From: Diphasiastrum complanatum
Lineage: Eukaryota > Streptophyta > Lycopodiopsida > Lycopodiales > Lycopodiaceae
Reading direction: 5' to 3'
Assembly (NCBI GenBank): GCA_029204225.1
Contig: CM055111.1
Location: 42,596,815 to 42,660,814, forward strand
Length of the DNA stretch: 64,000 nucleotides
Part shown: positions 47,654 through 59,376 of the stretch, piece by piece
How positions within the stretch are numbered: the stretch's first letter is position 1
Layout: every line of letters starts with the position of its first letter
Notes under the pieces: generated by a model
Databases searched by the model: none
What the model saw: only the letters and a program-made list of their open reading frames with translations
Told to the model about the DNA's origin: nothing
Translations under genes and position numbers: made by a program

Positions 47654-47990
47654 GCTCTGATACCAATGTTACGACTCCCAAGATCCGCCGAAAGCTATAA
47701 GGTCATCGCACACCCAATATACTTATGATCTAGTCTCTAGATTCATCATTCTATGTCATATGATATATCTAGATTGAAGATTCTAGTATCTTCTGACATC
47801 TATTACATCCGTAGTTAGTAGTTACTAGGTATGTTCTTGCTTTGATCTCTCAAGTAGTTAAGAAGTGGAGGCCTTTTCACATGCTTTTGCAATGGAGCTC
47901 GGGGCTTCAAAGTCATAGATTGATATGAAACTGGTACTTGTAGAATAATTTTGCATATACTGTTGGTTCATGAGAAACACAGTTGCTGGA
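47654..47990 (-). repeat. Initiator tRNA-Met primer site and adjoining LTR, minus strand
   Basis: GCTCTGATACCA (47654-47665) is the exact reverse of the TGGTATCAGAGC primer site, and TGTTACGACTCCC follows one base later as the reversed LTR end. The orientation matches the gypsy fragment 44690-46318, so this is probably its 5' LTR. The far end of the LTR was not located; 47990 is a guess. Confidence 0.5.
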
Positions 47991-48051
47991 TATGCAAGTT
48001 TTCATTTAAAGGGCCTTTTTAAAGGATTTAACTGAATTCCTGTTTCTTCAG

Positions 48052-48375
48052 GGGTTAACACTGAAATATCATACTTCGAAAATTGCAACGTTCTCTGATC
48101 TGCAATCCCTGAGCTCCTTTGGGTTCCGGGGAGAGGCATTGAGTTCGCTGTGTGCGGTAGCCAACGTCAGCATAATCACAAGAACAAAGGAAGATCAAGT
48201 TGCATCTCGTCTAGAATATGACCATTCCGGTCTAATTGTGTCAAAAGAATCAGTTGCACGCGCGGTTGGAACTACTGTGATTATAGGGAAGTTGTTCTCA
48301 CGATTGCCTGTCCGATGCAAAGAATTTACACGGAATATAAAGCGAGAGTATGCACGATTGCTAGCTGTTTTGCAA
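48052..48375 (+). CDS. PMS1: PMS1 exon 2 (ATPase motifs III and IV)
   Basis: Residues 78-185. Acceptor TTCTTCAG|GGG and donor CAA|GTAAGA, phase 0 on both sides. Holds HTSK (84-87), motif III FGFRGEALSSL (100-110), whose loop closes over ATP, and motif IV GTTV (150-153) followed by LFSRLPVRCKEF. Together with exon 1 it completes the N-terminal ATP-binding fold. The preceding intron is 5,216 bp and carries a gypsy fragment; the next intron is 337 bp. Confidence 0.93.
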
Positions 48376-48712
48376 GTAAGATTCTCCATCTAAAGATTCA
48401 CCTGGTGAGAAGTCTATCTTGTTAAGGGTTCCTGTTTGCCGGTTTTAACAAAGGCTGCTTGGTTGGAGTTCCTAAGAAATTTCTATTGCAGTATTAATAA
48501 TGGCCAGGGTACTTATTATCATTAGGTAAAAATCAAATGGTCCTAGTTGAGCTGAGTTGTCTTCCAACATAGAGCATGTTTTTGGCAGATGTTTTTAAGA
48601 TCCATAATCACTAGTAGCTAATCTAAAATAAATATTCGGATTTCTTTTTGCCTCCCCTGTAAGAATCAGTCTTGAAAGGAAAAGCTGCTGATATGTTTCT
48701 GTTCTATGTTAG

Positions 48713-49909
48713 GGATATGCTCTTATTGCAAGAAGTGTGCGATTAATTTGCACGAATCAAACAGGCCGCAGTGGGAGAACGACAATTGTGCACACACAAG
48801 GTAGTGAATCAGTGAAAGATAACATTATAACTGTTTTTGGCACCAAGACTGCGGCTTGTCTGGATCCTTTGGATGTTAAGTTACTGGACACAATTCAGAT
48901 AGAGGGCTTTGTATCCAAGCCTGGATCTGGTTCTGGAAGGTCTTCAGGAGATCGACAATATTTTTATGTCAATGGTCGTCCAGTAGACATGCCAAAAGTC
49001 AGCAAGCTACTCAATGAGTTGTACAAGTCGTTTAATTCGCAACAGTATCCAATGGCTGTTTTGAACTTTATTCTCCCAACTGCAGCTTATGATGTCAATG
49101 TTACTCCTGACAAGCGAAAAGTTTTTGTGCATGAAGAGAGTGAAATAATTTTGAGTCTCAAAGAAGCATTGGAGAAAATATATGCTCCTAACAAGTATCT
49201 ATATGAAGTTCACAGAGTAGAGAGTGACAACATTCCAGAAAGAGCTGACCAGTTAAGTATTGAGCTTCTAGATTTTGAAACCCAGAAAAGCAGTTTTGAT
49301 TTTGAAGAAGATCGGCCTCAAAATTCTGAAAGTTCAGCAGAGACTCATCCTTCTGATGATTTTTGTGTGGAGGATATCAGCTCCATGGAGATGACAAATA
49401 CTGCTGATTTCACCATGAAGGAGAATGAGAAATCCAGTCATACAGATGAAGGAAATGTAGATTTATTGTCTTTTTGTTGCAAGACTTCAAGTACAGTCCA
49501 AGTTGGCCTTGCAAACCAAAGCAGAGCTGCAAAAAAACGTAATTACATTGCAGAGGTTCGTCCAACCAAAACAACAGTCGCTGGGGCTGCCTTTCCAGGT
49601 GCAGTGCAAGCTAAACTGACTAGTTTTGTATTACAAAGTAAAGAGCATGAAAAAAATGGAGCTGTTTTGACTGAAATGCCCTTGCTTAAAAAAAGGGCTT
49701 TGCTGAGAAAAATTCCAGAACCAATTACAGATGACAGTACACGTTCAGCTGGTGATGACGGGTGTGAGGAAAATATTGGTTGTAGCAGATCCCATGATTT
49801 GTTTTGCACTATTGGCGAATATGAACTTGCAGAAAGAGAAGTGGCGCTGAAAGATAATACATCTGCTGATGGTGAAGCTTGTCCTTCCATATCAGAAATG
49901 CTAGAGAAG
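48713..49909 (+). CDS. PMS1: PMS1 exon 3 (transducer domain and linker)
   Basis: Residues 186-584, open for 399 codons. Acceptor TTAG|GGATATG, donor GAGAAG|GTAAGG. The transducer domain runs to about residue 330: KDNIITVFG, DRQYFYVNGRPVDMPK (NGRP 272-275) and DVNVTPDKRKVF (312-322). The rest is the acidic, Ser-rich linker typical of PMS1 proteins; QAKLTSFV at 484-491 resembles a PCNA-binding (QxxLxxF) motif. The family's C-terminal dimerisation/endonuclease domain (about 300 more residues in plants) is not found in the 14 kb that follow, so the gene either continues past the window through a very long intron or is truncated. Confidence 0.92.
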
Positions 49910-50079
49910 GTAAGGTAATGTAAAATGTGGATTCTCTTGTAACTTTCTATGCATAGGGTACATCATTAGTATGTTTCAGGGTACATCATCAGTATTTTTT
50001 GCTTTTGTATCTGAAGAATGTCTAGTCACAAATTTTGTTTGAAATCATGTGACTTTTTGTGTTTTTTAATAGTTTTTGT

Positions 50080-50560
50080 GCAATTAGAGTTTCACTGAAA
50101 CGCGCTTCATTCAATGAAACTTTGTTTCGAACAGGTCCGTTTCAAACGGACCGTATGAAACGGGTTTTCATTGAATGAAACGATTTCAAAAAAAGAATAT
50201 ACTGAATTTTTTTTTTCTGGTTTTAAAGAACAGTTTTGTTTAGTAGTGTTGTTTTTTTTTTGTGTGAGGGAGAGAACTTAGATGGTGGTGCAATGTTAGT
50301 TTTGATTAGGGTTTGAACTTAAATACGTGCACTTTTGCCATAATAGAAGGTTAGAAATAATATTCCAAACAAAAAATAAAATCCTACAACCTTTTCATTG
50401 ATTCTTTCCCGTTTCAAACCATCAATGTATGTACCATAGTTGCATTACTCTCAAAACGCGTTTCGAAACGCGGTGCAGTGGACTATGGTAGGAAGAAGCG
50501 CCCCCCTGGGACCCCCCAACGACAGTAGCAAGGGGGCGCTTCCCCCCTGCACCATCCCGT
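50080..50560. repeat. Palindrome-rich block (GTTTCAAACGG type) and GC hairpin
   Basis: GGTCCGTTTCAAACGGACC (50134-50152) and CGCGTTTCGAAACGCG (50457-50472) are perfect inverted repeats; GAAACG and CATTCAATGAAAC words recur at 50085-50190. Next to the second lies a hairpin with GAAGCGCCCCC (50495-50505) and GGGGGCGCTTC (50532-50542), enclosed by GGTGCAG/CTGCACC. No gene. A MITE-like element is possible; no target duplication found. Confidence 0.55.
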
Positions 50561-50689
50561 AGATAAAAAATGGGGGGTGTCCAAATGCGCGCCGATAAGG
50601 GCCCAATATTTATGCCCCCAACTGTATGCACATTGCACTCACATCTCCAGTGAAATGATTGCAAAAGTGATCAAAGAGACAAAAAGTTG

Positions 50690-51252
50690 ATCCAAACTCC
50701 ACTTGAAAAGATCAGCAAGATGCTGAAATTTCACAACAAAAAGCAGAGAAGCTCCTCTTCTGGTAGGGCGCCAACAAACAAGCTTGTTGCAGATCCGGTA
50801 GTTCTGATACCATGTAGGAAAGCAAGAGACAAGTCACCAAGATCTAGTTATCAATCAATCTCCACAAGAAACAAGAGAGAAGAGGCTGGGCGCCCAACTC
50901 TAAGAGAGAGAGAGAGAAAACAGCAACAAGAGCAATGGAGAGCCAAACTGTATAAAATGGAATACACAATGAGCATCTAAGTACTCTACTTGGATGTGAC
51001 CAAATGCCACCAAACCCTAAGGTTAACCACTTACTAAATGTAGGGCACCCCCAAAAGTCAAGATAGGGCCCCTAAACAAAATTAGACCCCTAAGGACCCA
51101 CAAGTCAATACATGACCAAAATTGGGTCCAACTGAACTTAAGACAAACTTAAGATGGCCTAAATAACTAAATACCCATGGTTACACAAATCTCGACCTTT
51201 TGGGTCAAAGTAACCTATGGATTAACTTCAGCATAGTCATTTATTTCTAACA
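50690..51252 (-). repeat. LTR with primer site, minus strand, truncated element
   Basis: TGTAGG at 50813 to TTTCTAACA at 51252 gives a 440-bp LTR. On its 3' side is TGGTATCAGAAC (50801-50812, reversed), one base off the initiator tRNA-Met primer site, then about 110 bp of leader. No pol follows, so only the 5' end of the element survives. An (AG)n run lies at 50903-50918. Confidence 0.6.
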
Positions 51253-53040
51253 GTTTATGATACCAATATCTAAGCTAAGATAGAGTTTACAAGTTAGGTA
51301 CCTATCCATAATGCAAATACACTTAAATATCAAAGAAGGGATAAAAATATTCATTGTGATATATCTACAAATGTACTATGCTAGTCTAGCCGTATAAACA
51401 AAGTAGAGTTTTTGATTTAAACTATATTGTGATTTGTACATCAATAAGATAGAGCCTATGCTAATCTATTAACATTTGATCCAGATTTTGTACATAGAAA
51501 ATACCTAGTAATTATTTTAGTACATGTAGGGTAAAAATTTTCATTATGTAAAAGCCCTAATTACAAATTGAGAGTTGAGGCATGAGGATATATTAATCAA
51601 AACACTTTTACAGAGACTATTACAAATCTTGGATTATCAACCAATCGGTCAATTTCTTAACCTTGGAATTCATTTTTAACAACTGTAGCCTAGCCATTAA
51701 TCAACTTCAATATACACTTGGAACAAATTTCTGCAAGTATTCTTTTTTGAAAAAATCTATTAATAGCATGGAGGCACCTTTCTTGAGCCTCCATGCTTTG
51801 TACACTCTCAAAATATAGAGATCCAACATTGTATGCAAAAAGCTTTATAATCTAGAGGCAAATCCTTCAACATTGGTAGTCCATATACATCCATATTGAG
51901 TTGTTTACTACCCCTCAAGTTCACTTAGAAATTGTAACCATGTCCAGTAAAGTCTATGCTTATTTGTGCTACGATACATCTCATCTTAAAGTCTTTTTGA
52001 GGTGGCTTCCTTGAAAAGATTTTGTGCAATTCCAATTTCCTTGTTTCCTTTCGTAGTAAGGCTAGCTCTTCTTTGAGTACCTTCTAGCTTTGGCTATTAG
52101 TTTTCTCATATTGTTATTGGCCTATGTGTGGTTAAATTTGCATATTAGGCTATTGACTCACAACATTATAAAAGTCTTGTGGTTCAATACCACTTTGTAT
52201 ATATTTGTTTCAAGTTTTTACATCTATAATCAACAAATGGCAAGATTAAATCTCTAGTTGTCTCAATTCTTCATGCCATTGCGAGTATCATCCATGCAAC
52301 TTACCTTGTTTGTGCAGTGAAAGCAATGGGTTAGTACTTAATCATGTTTTTATCCAAGCTTGTCAATTTGCAGTTGCATTTGTAGTGCTATTATTGGATT
52401 TTATTTTTTATCCAACAAATGCTATAATATTTTTTATTTTGTCTTCTTATATTGGAATCATAAGCATCACTTCAAGTATGTTCTTGTTTCGTAAATTGTT
52501 TTCTTAGATGCATTTTTTTACTTCGAAAAAATATTATTTTGCTCTTTTGAAGAAGACTCATTGGTGATGATCAATTGCGCAATTTTGTAGAGTCAAAAGG
52601 AGGAATTCCTCGAGAGTGTTTCAAATGATGATGACATGAACTTTGATATTCAAGTGAACAAATTTCCCATCGATGATTGTATGAATGAAAATGATATTTC
52701 GTCCATCAAGACGAACACTTCAGAGAAGAACGCAGCAAGCAAAGTCACATTGGTCGCACAATTTTCTTTGGAAAAACTTCGCCATAGGAGATATAAACGA
52801 ATGGTTATATTGCAATCCAATTATTGCTCACAAATCTACGCCAAAGAAGTGGAACACAAAAGGTTAGTGGATTTCCTACTAGAATATTAGAATTATCACT
52901 TAAATGTGTAGGATTTATTGGGTGAACTTCTAACCAAAATTGGTACATTGTTGGATATATTTAAAAGCTAAACAACACAAGTATGGAAAGGAAACGCAAT
53001 AATGTCTAAAAGAACTGCAAATAGACCAAAAGAATTGCCA
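51253..53040. other. Unassigned AT-rich region
   Basis: No recognisable gene. A small hairpin AGCATGGAGGC...GCCTCCATGCT sits at 51765-51796. Open frames at 52310 (hydrophobic, 65 codons) and 52636 (84 codons) have no known domain and are not called. Confidence 0.4.
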
Positions 53041-53044
53041 AGGT

Positions 53045-53550
53045 ACTGACGACATGAATAACAATGTGACAATGCTTCCCTCGTGGTGTACTAATATTAT
53101 CCATCTCATTCACAAAAATGGTGACCCCATGAATCCCGGTAACTATCGTACTATCATGATTGGGCACGTTATTGCAAAGCTGTATGGCACTATTCTTCAG
53201 TTAGCAGTAGAGATCAGGAGATTACATGCTATGAGCCAAGCAGGATTTCAGTAGTAGAGATTAGGAGATTACATGCTATGAGCCAAGCAGGATTTCGAGC
53301 TCATTATTCCATTAAAGACCACATCTTCACTCTTCGAGCTATCATCGAAGGAGCCAGACATAGGAGACGGAGGGTTTATTGCTGTTTTGTTGACTTCAGG
53401 AAAGCCTTTGATTCTGTCCCAGAGAGTTGTTACTACTTCGAGAGATGTTACTACTATGACAGGCTCTATGTCAGCTGTTTCAATCAAATCACTCTGATAC
53501 ACAGCTCCAAATCACGTCCTTCTCTCATAGATTACGGATTGATCCTGAGT
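53045..53550 (+). pseudogene. LINE (non-LTR) reverse transcriptase fragment
   Basis: Reads NPGNYRTIMIGHVIAKLYGTIL, then QAGFRAHYSIKDHIFTLRAII and VYCCFVDFRKAFDSVPE, the RT motifs before and at catalytic block A (Asp in FVDF). A 44-bp stretch is tandemly duplicated (53207-53250 and 53254-53297), adding a stop between the motifs. The frame is lost after FDSVPE. No YADD box, endonuclease or RNase H found. Confidence 0.75.
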
Positions 53551-53924
53551 TAGATGATAGTGGGTCAATGATGATTTTTGACATAGAGATCAGAGACGAC
53601 GTACCACCCGGATTCTTGTTGTTTGTAGAGTCACCGACATGAGGAGACACATCTCTCACAGACGACCTCCTCGATGATGTCATCAACACACATTACCTCC
53701 AGTTGCAGTCCTCAATACATCCTTTTTTAATGGCAACGGATTTGATTGGATTTGATGAGCACATACATACCACTACCATGAGCTACATTTTGTGATTACA
53801 TATGTATTTTTTCTTTACTGTTATTGGAGATGTTTCACACGCTCCTATTTGCACCACATCTTTGTCTTATATGCCTTTTGGCATGGAAAAGACATTAATA
53901 AAGCTTTCTTTTTACTTGTTCTTC
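53551..53924. other. Possible LINE 3' end; no gene
   Basis: Non-coding DNA containing GACATTAATAAAGCTT near 53892, which may be the element's tail. Nothing else recognised. Confidence 0.3.
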
Positions 53925-54526
53925 TAATAAATGTTGTTGTATTTCAATATGCTTCCTCCTGCATGTGAAAAATTGGATTCTTTGACAACTTGATGCAACT
54001 CCGGTTATCACATTGAAGTACTGTAGGTGTTTCCTGTACTATATGAAGATCATCTAGAATCCTTTGTAACCAAATTGCCTCACATGTTGCACTTGTAGAA
54101 GCTCAGTACTTTGTCTCTATAGACGATAATACAATGGTAGGCTGCTTCTTTGAACTCCAAGATATTGAACTTGATCCAAGATTAAAGACATATCCTGCAG
54201 TAGATCTTCGATCTTCTGCATCTCCATCCCATCTGCATCTACAAATCCTTGTAATTGCCAAGCATCTTGACTTCCATAGTAGATACCAAATTGTAAAGTA
54301 CATTTAGCATATTTGAGTATCTGCTTCACAACTTTCCAATGAACCTGCTTTGGTTTAGCCATAAAATGACTTACCATACTTAGAGCATAAGCAATATCTA
54401 GTGGTTTAGTTGTTAGATATATCAAACTTCCAACAAGTTGCCTATATAACGTTTCACCTAGATCTTGATCTTCCTCAGCTCTCGTAAGCTTACATCCACA
54501 ATCATATGCGGTTGAACGGAATTGAT
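53925..54526 (-). pseudogene. Ty1/copia RNase H / pol end
   Basis: Minus strand: [57 protein letters not shown], then after a frameshift [26 protein letters not shown]. It fades near 53925. The opposite-strand neighbour at 54527 is copia gag. Confidence 0.8.
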
Positions 54527-55040
54527 GAGCAAGCATTTGCTTTGAAGAAGAACACAAAATCTTGAGCAACAGATGGGTCAGATGCAAGTTTCAGACTACC
54601 AAAGTTTTGGTTCTTTACGTACACCAAAAAGAAAGGGTAATTGCAACTATTGCGGCAAATATGGTCATTTTGCTTTTGAATGTCGTAAGAAGCAAAGTGA
54701 GCAAAAGAAAGGCAAGAAGTAGACACATCACTTTGCTGAGAAGGTTTCAAATAACAATAATGAAGGCATTAGATAGTTTGAAATCACATTGGCAACTCAA
54801 GCCACGAGTGTTGGTTGGCACATAGATTCTGGTGCCTCTAAACACATGATTCCACATTGAGATTGGTTTGATTCCTTTGAAGAAATAAATTGTGGACATT
54901 GTGTATGCCTTGGGGACAACACAACACTTTAGGTCAAAGGCAAGTACCTGTGAAACTTCCTTCAGGGGAAGTAAAGATATTAGGACAAAGCAAGTACTTG
55001 AACTTTTTCATACAGATCTGTGTGGACACATGCAAACTAG
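54527..55040 (+). pseudogene. Ty1/copia gag zinc knuckle and protease fragment
   Basis: CCHC knuckle CNYCGKYGHFAFEC (about 54640-54683), then WHIDSGASKHMIPH (54813-54855) with the catalytic Asp kept, and VCLGDNTT. Closely similar to the complete copia at 58557-63776 (same CNYCGKYGHFAFEC). Stops and frameshifts present. Confidence 0.8.
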
Positions 55041-55139
55041 GTATGCAGGGATTTAACTTTTTTGATAGTTTTCAAGATAGGCCATTCTCATACTTTACGG
55101 AGTTTCATAGTCAATCTCAATCCCATGATTGAAAATGAT

Positions 55140-55646
55140 ATGCTATGTACAAATGTACTCATGTTTACTGAGAGTTGGGTACCTTTGGATGAAAAGAACC
55201 AAGCCATACAAACCTGGACCAGTCTTAAGCAAGGGAATGCGTCCATGCAAGAGTATGTGTACAAGTATAGGGAGGCCTTGATGCAGATATTAAAGGAAGT
55301 TTCTATGTTCTTACAGTCATTCCATTTTGTGGAGGGCTTGCGTGATAGACTTCGGCCTTTCGTGAGGAAGGAGCAGGCTCCAAGTCTCCATAGGGCATTA
55401 CAGATGGCCTTGTACTATGAGGATGGAAAAGACGCTAAGGAGCCTGAAACACCTGCTGCAGGAGGGTTTCAGCCTTGGGGAAAAAGGAAATTCAAGAAAT
55501 GGAAGGGTCAATTATTACGATCGCCAACTGAAGATGCTCAAGATCCTGTCGCATGCAACCAAAAGGACATCTATGGAGCAAAACCACCCAACCAACAGGA
55601 AACGGTAAGTAAAGTCCCTAACCGCTTCACCCCCGAGCCACGGTGA
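55140..55646 (+). pseudogene. Ty3/gypsy gag fragment
   Basis: Retrotransposon gag domain: DEKNQAIQTWTSLKQG, MQEYVYKYREALMQIL, FVEGLRDRLRPFVRKE, LHRALQMALYYEDG, then a basic tail (KRKFKKWKG). It stops where the minus-strand chromovirus LTR begins; possibly the same family, displaced by an inversion. Confidence 0.7.
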
Positions 55647-55998
55647 ATGAGTGCAAGAGAGGAGAGGATCCTGGCTTTTGGAATTAGGAAAATGAATGGG
55701 GAGATGGGCGAGTTCCTACAAAAATATAGACCCCCAAAAGCTGAGGAATATTCCCTCTAGGATATCCCAAGACCATGCAAAAGCAACTTGATCTCCTATT
55801 TTTGCACAACAAGCTGTCAATCACCATGCACTAGCTCTATAGGTCCAATTAGGGGCCCTTAGAAGGTTATTAATTACAATACAGGCCTAGTCCAGAATGA
55901 CGTGGCGTAACTAATAATTCCGTACACTGGAGTACCGGCTATCCATGTCAAGGACTATTTCGAATCCTTCATGCAGGACATGGACGTGACCATTGACA
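55647..55998 (-). repeat. 3' LTR of the chromovirus (right end sure, left end estimated)
   Basis: TGTCAATGGTCACG begins at 55998 just after the polypurine tract (AAGGGGGGAAGAA, 55999-56011, minus strand). The other end is placed where gag similarity stops. Confidence 0.55.
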
Positions 55999-56011
55999 TT
56001 CTTCCCCCCTT

Positions 56012-57500
56012 GAACTACTTCTGTCCTCAGAAGTTGAAGGAAGTTTTCTTTATGCTTCCAACTCTTTCCCATGAATTATCATCCTCAGTCCGACCTTTCT
56101 ACACAATCAAGCATTTGGAGATAGAATGATTTTTTAATTGTTTATCTCTGGTTCTAAGTACTCTTTCGGGTTCCAAAGGTACACTAAGCGATAAATCCTC
56201 CAAATGGGTAAGATCTTCATCAGATCCAATTGTATCACCTTCATGTAAACTTAATTCTAATCGGCTTACATGAAACACTGGGTGAGCAGTCGACTTATCT
56301 TGAAGATCAAGTTCGTAAGCCAAAGAACCAATTTTCTTTATAATCCGAAACAGTCCACAATATTTGGTAGAAAACTTATAGTTCTTCCCTGTACGCACAG
56401 TCTTGGAATCTTTTGGAATTCTAAGATATACCGCAATCATCAACTTTAAAATCTTTGGGAGGCCTCTTAAGATCGACATAATGCTTAGCTCTATCCTGAG
56501 CACTACGGATACTATCCGTGCCACTTGCAACATTTCTTGCATATCATGCAAGAAATCTGCAACTTTCTGGATCTTACCAGACTTCGTCTCCACATTCATC
56601 GGAGACGTAGGTTGAAAACCATACATTAGCATAAACGTACTATAACCTGTAGCAGAATGTTTTTTACTATTGTAAGCAAACTCAATTAAAGGAATATAAT
56701 CTTCCCACTGAGACTGCCTGTGAGAAACATATGTCCTCAACATATCCTCCAAAGTCTGATTAGTTCTCTCAGTGTGTCCATCTAATTTAGGATGATCAGT
56801 AGAACTAAAACTAGGTGAGGTTTCTAGCTTATGAATACAACTGACCAAAAGTGACCTTTAAACTGAGGATCTCTGTCACTAACAATATCACTTGGCAATC
56901 CATAAGCTTGAATAATCTTTCAACAAAGATCTGGGATAAATCAGAAGCCTTTGCAGTTTTTCCTGGTATGAACATAGCTAACTTAGTTAACCCGTCCACT
57001 ACAACCCAAATAGAATCATTTTGACGTTGGGTTTTTGGAAGTCCAACTACAGAATCCATAGATATGCTTTCCCATCGTTTTTGAGGGATATCTAAGGGTT
57101 GTAAAAACCCTCCAGCCTTTAAGTGTTCCGCTTTGGCTAGCTGACAGGGTTTACATTTAACCACATAAGACTCGACAAATGGCTTGAGTTTTGGCCAATA
57201 AAACTCTCTTCTGACCAAGTCCAAAGTCTTGTGTATACTTGGATGACCTGCACAGGATACGTCATGACATTCATAAAGAATTCTCTTCTTTAACTCATCA
57301 TCCGTTGGCACACAAACTTTCCCATTCCGAAATAGCAAACCACCTCGAATGGAGAACTGTTCCATTATCTTCTTATATTTCTTAGGAACTTGAGATCCCC
57401 GTGAGTTAATCTCTATTCCATTCTCATTTTTTCCAATCTCAACCATTTTCCAAGTGCGACCAAAATGAGAATCTGTTTCACACTTTCCTCTCAATGAAAG
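56012..57500 (-). pseudogene. Chromovirus integrase with C-terminal chromodomain
   Basis: HHCC zinc domain (YECHDVSCAGHPSIHKT, CKPCQLAK), core with first Asp in SMDSVVGLP, second Asp in [12 protein letters not shown] (about 56860, reached by a frameshift) and Glu in DGHTERTNQTLEDML. Then the GPY-like region (YCGLFRIIKKIGSLAYEL), HPVFHVSRLE and a chromodomain-like end (CLIV, W/stop, KGRTEDDNSWERV) just before the polypurine tract. Chromodomains direct such elements to histone-marked chromatin. Confidence 0.8.
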
Positions 57501-58551
57501 ATATAGATCAGTGGAAATCTGGGTGAATGAAAGTTCATTTAATTTACCAATCCCACTAAGAGCGTCTCCAACTTGGTTAGAGCTGCCTTTGACATATCGG
57601 ATCTCATGATCAAATTCTTACATAAGCTCAGCCTAGCGAGCTTTACGACCTCTCAGATTGTGTTGATTGTAAAAGTACTTTAGAGGCTGGTGATCTGTAT
57701 ACACTATAAACTGACTACCATAAAGGTAATGCCTCCAGGTTTTTAGTGCATGTATCACAACAAATAACTCCTCTTGAGTTGTATAACGCAATTGAGGTCC
57801 GGTCAGTTTCCTGCTTTCTAACGCTATCGGCCTATCATTTTGTAAAAGAATCGCTCCTATCGCCAAATCACTTGTGTCAGTTCGTACAATTTAAGGTAAA
57901 TCTGGATTTGGGATTTGTAGAACAGGAGTTGAAGCAACCATATGAGGGCGCTGCTACCTTCGCATAATGCTCAATTGGCTTACGAAAGAAAAGATTTAAC
58001 TTCTGTAACCGTCTTCGGTATCAGCCTCTCAAGCACTGTCTTGACTTAACTCTCGTCTATCTTCAACCCTTTCAGGTTGATCTTATGACCAAGGGATACT
58101 AACTCATGCTTAAAGAACTCACACTTGGATTCTTTAACAAATAGTTTTTCTCTTTTGAGAATCCTCAAGACAGTCTTCGAAATATATCGTTCATCATCTG
58201 TTGAAATGTCGTAGGTGCATTCGTCAACCCAAAAGAATGCACAAGAAATTTATAGTATTTAGCTCCATCTAATCGATCTACTAGATCATCCATTCGGGGC
58301 AGTGGATATTTATTTTTAATAGTTACTTTATTCAACCCCTTGTAATCCACGCACATCCAGAAGCCTCCATCTTTCTTGGCTTTCAGAAGAACATGAGCAC
58401 CCCATGGTGACTTACTAGGTTGTATGGGACCGATCTTAAGATAATTTTCAAATTGATTAGTAATCTCTATTTCCTGAGAAAATTCTTATTCTTCTCTATT
58501 TGCTCCTAATCTATGTCCATTGAGTTAAGAATTTTAGAAAATTCACAACTA
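57501..58551 (-). pseudogene. Chromovirus reverse transcriptase and RNase H
   Basis: [35 protein letters not shown]-type block near 58330-58440 (written in parts), [22 protein letters not shown], then a deletion to [15 protein letters not shown]. The active-site segment is missing. RNase H: AIGAILLQNDRPIALESRKL, YTTQEELFVVIHALKTWRHY and VYTDHQPLKY (57866-57680). Interrupted upstream by the copia at 58557; the protease side continues at 63777. Confidence 0.8.
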
Positions 58552-58556
58552 CTTAG

Positions 58557-58947
58557 TGTTGAAATAAATGCCTATTTTGCCCCTTAAGGCTTGTATACTT
58601 GTAACTTGTAAGTTGTGCATAAGACATGGTGGTAAAACATTTATGTACATAGTACACCCCACTTGTGCTAATTAGGCAAGTAATAACAAGTAGGTTGAGG
58701 ACCCATGTGGGTTCTAGAGCTAGAATTAGCAAGACACCACCTCTATACATCACATGCTAAAAGTGGCCCTTAGTTTGGAGGGGTTTCCACGCCCTACTAC
58801 TCTTTGAATAATCATTCAAGTTGTGTGAGCTTTGAAGTCCTCTCTCTCTTGCTTTTGTCTTCTACTCCATAGCTGGTTTTTTCAAGCTTTCATAGTGTGC
58901 TTACTATGTTGTTATGATACTCCATAGCTAGGCCTTGGATTTTGTCA
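58557..58947 (+). repeat. 5' LTR of the young copia
   Basis: TGTTGAAATAAATGCC to GGATTTTGTCA, directly followed by the primer site. Confidence 0.92.
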
Positions 58948-58959
58948 TGGTATCAGAGC
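58948..58959 (+). other. Primer binding site, initiator tRNA-Met
   Basis: TGGTATCAGAGC, perfect match to the standard copia primer site, with no gap after the LTR. Confidence 0.92.
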
Positions 58960-59376
58960 AGGTTATGTTGCCTGTGGTGTGGTGAAAGCATGGACTTGTT
59001 TTTGATCAGATTCCTGCCATTCCTGGAGAGCAGCTTATCTTTGAGGAGGGCGCACTTTTTGTAGGGGCATCTGATCTCTATGCTATCTGCATGGTTGGAG
59101 TACTGTTGGCAAGGGGAGTAGGAGTACTGTGATCCAAAAAGTTTCTAATTTGGGAATTTTTTTTTTGAGTCTTTTTGGACAGCCAGGACTGTAGGAGGGC
59201 GCTTTCTATAGTGGGGACTTCAGTGAAAGTTTTAAGTGGATCTTAGACGAGGGCTAGGACAGCCATACAGGGGGATAGTTTCAAATCCAGAAGCTGAGGG
59301 TTATTGAGCAAGTGGTTGCATACCCTAGTTGGGTGAAAACCCCTGTTTACCTTTTGTGTTTTATTTCTATCCAGCT

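Noticed and set aside
50687-50980. 97-codon open frame
   Set aside because: It spans primer site and LTR of a minus-strand element; chance frame.
51765-51796. Hairpin as a microRNA precursor
   Set aside because: Arms of only 11 bp, too short for a plant miRNA stem.
52310-52507. Small hydrophobic protein
   Set aside because: AT-rich DNA gives Phe/Ile/Leu-rich frames by chance; no ATG context or homology.
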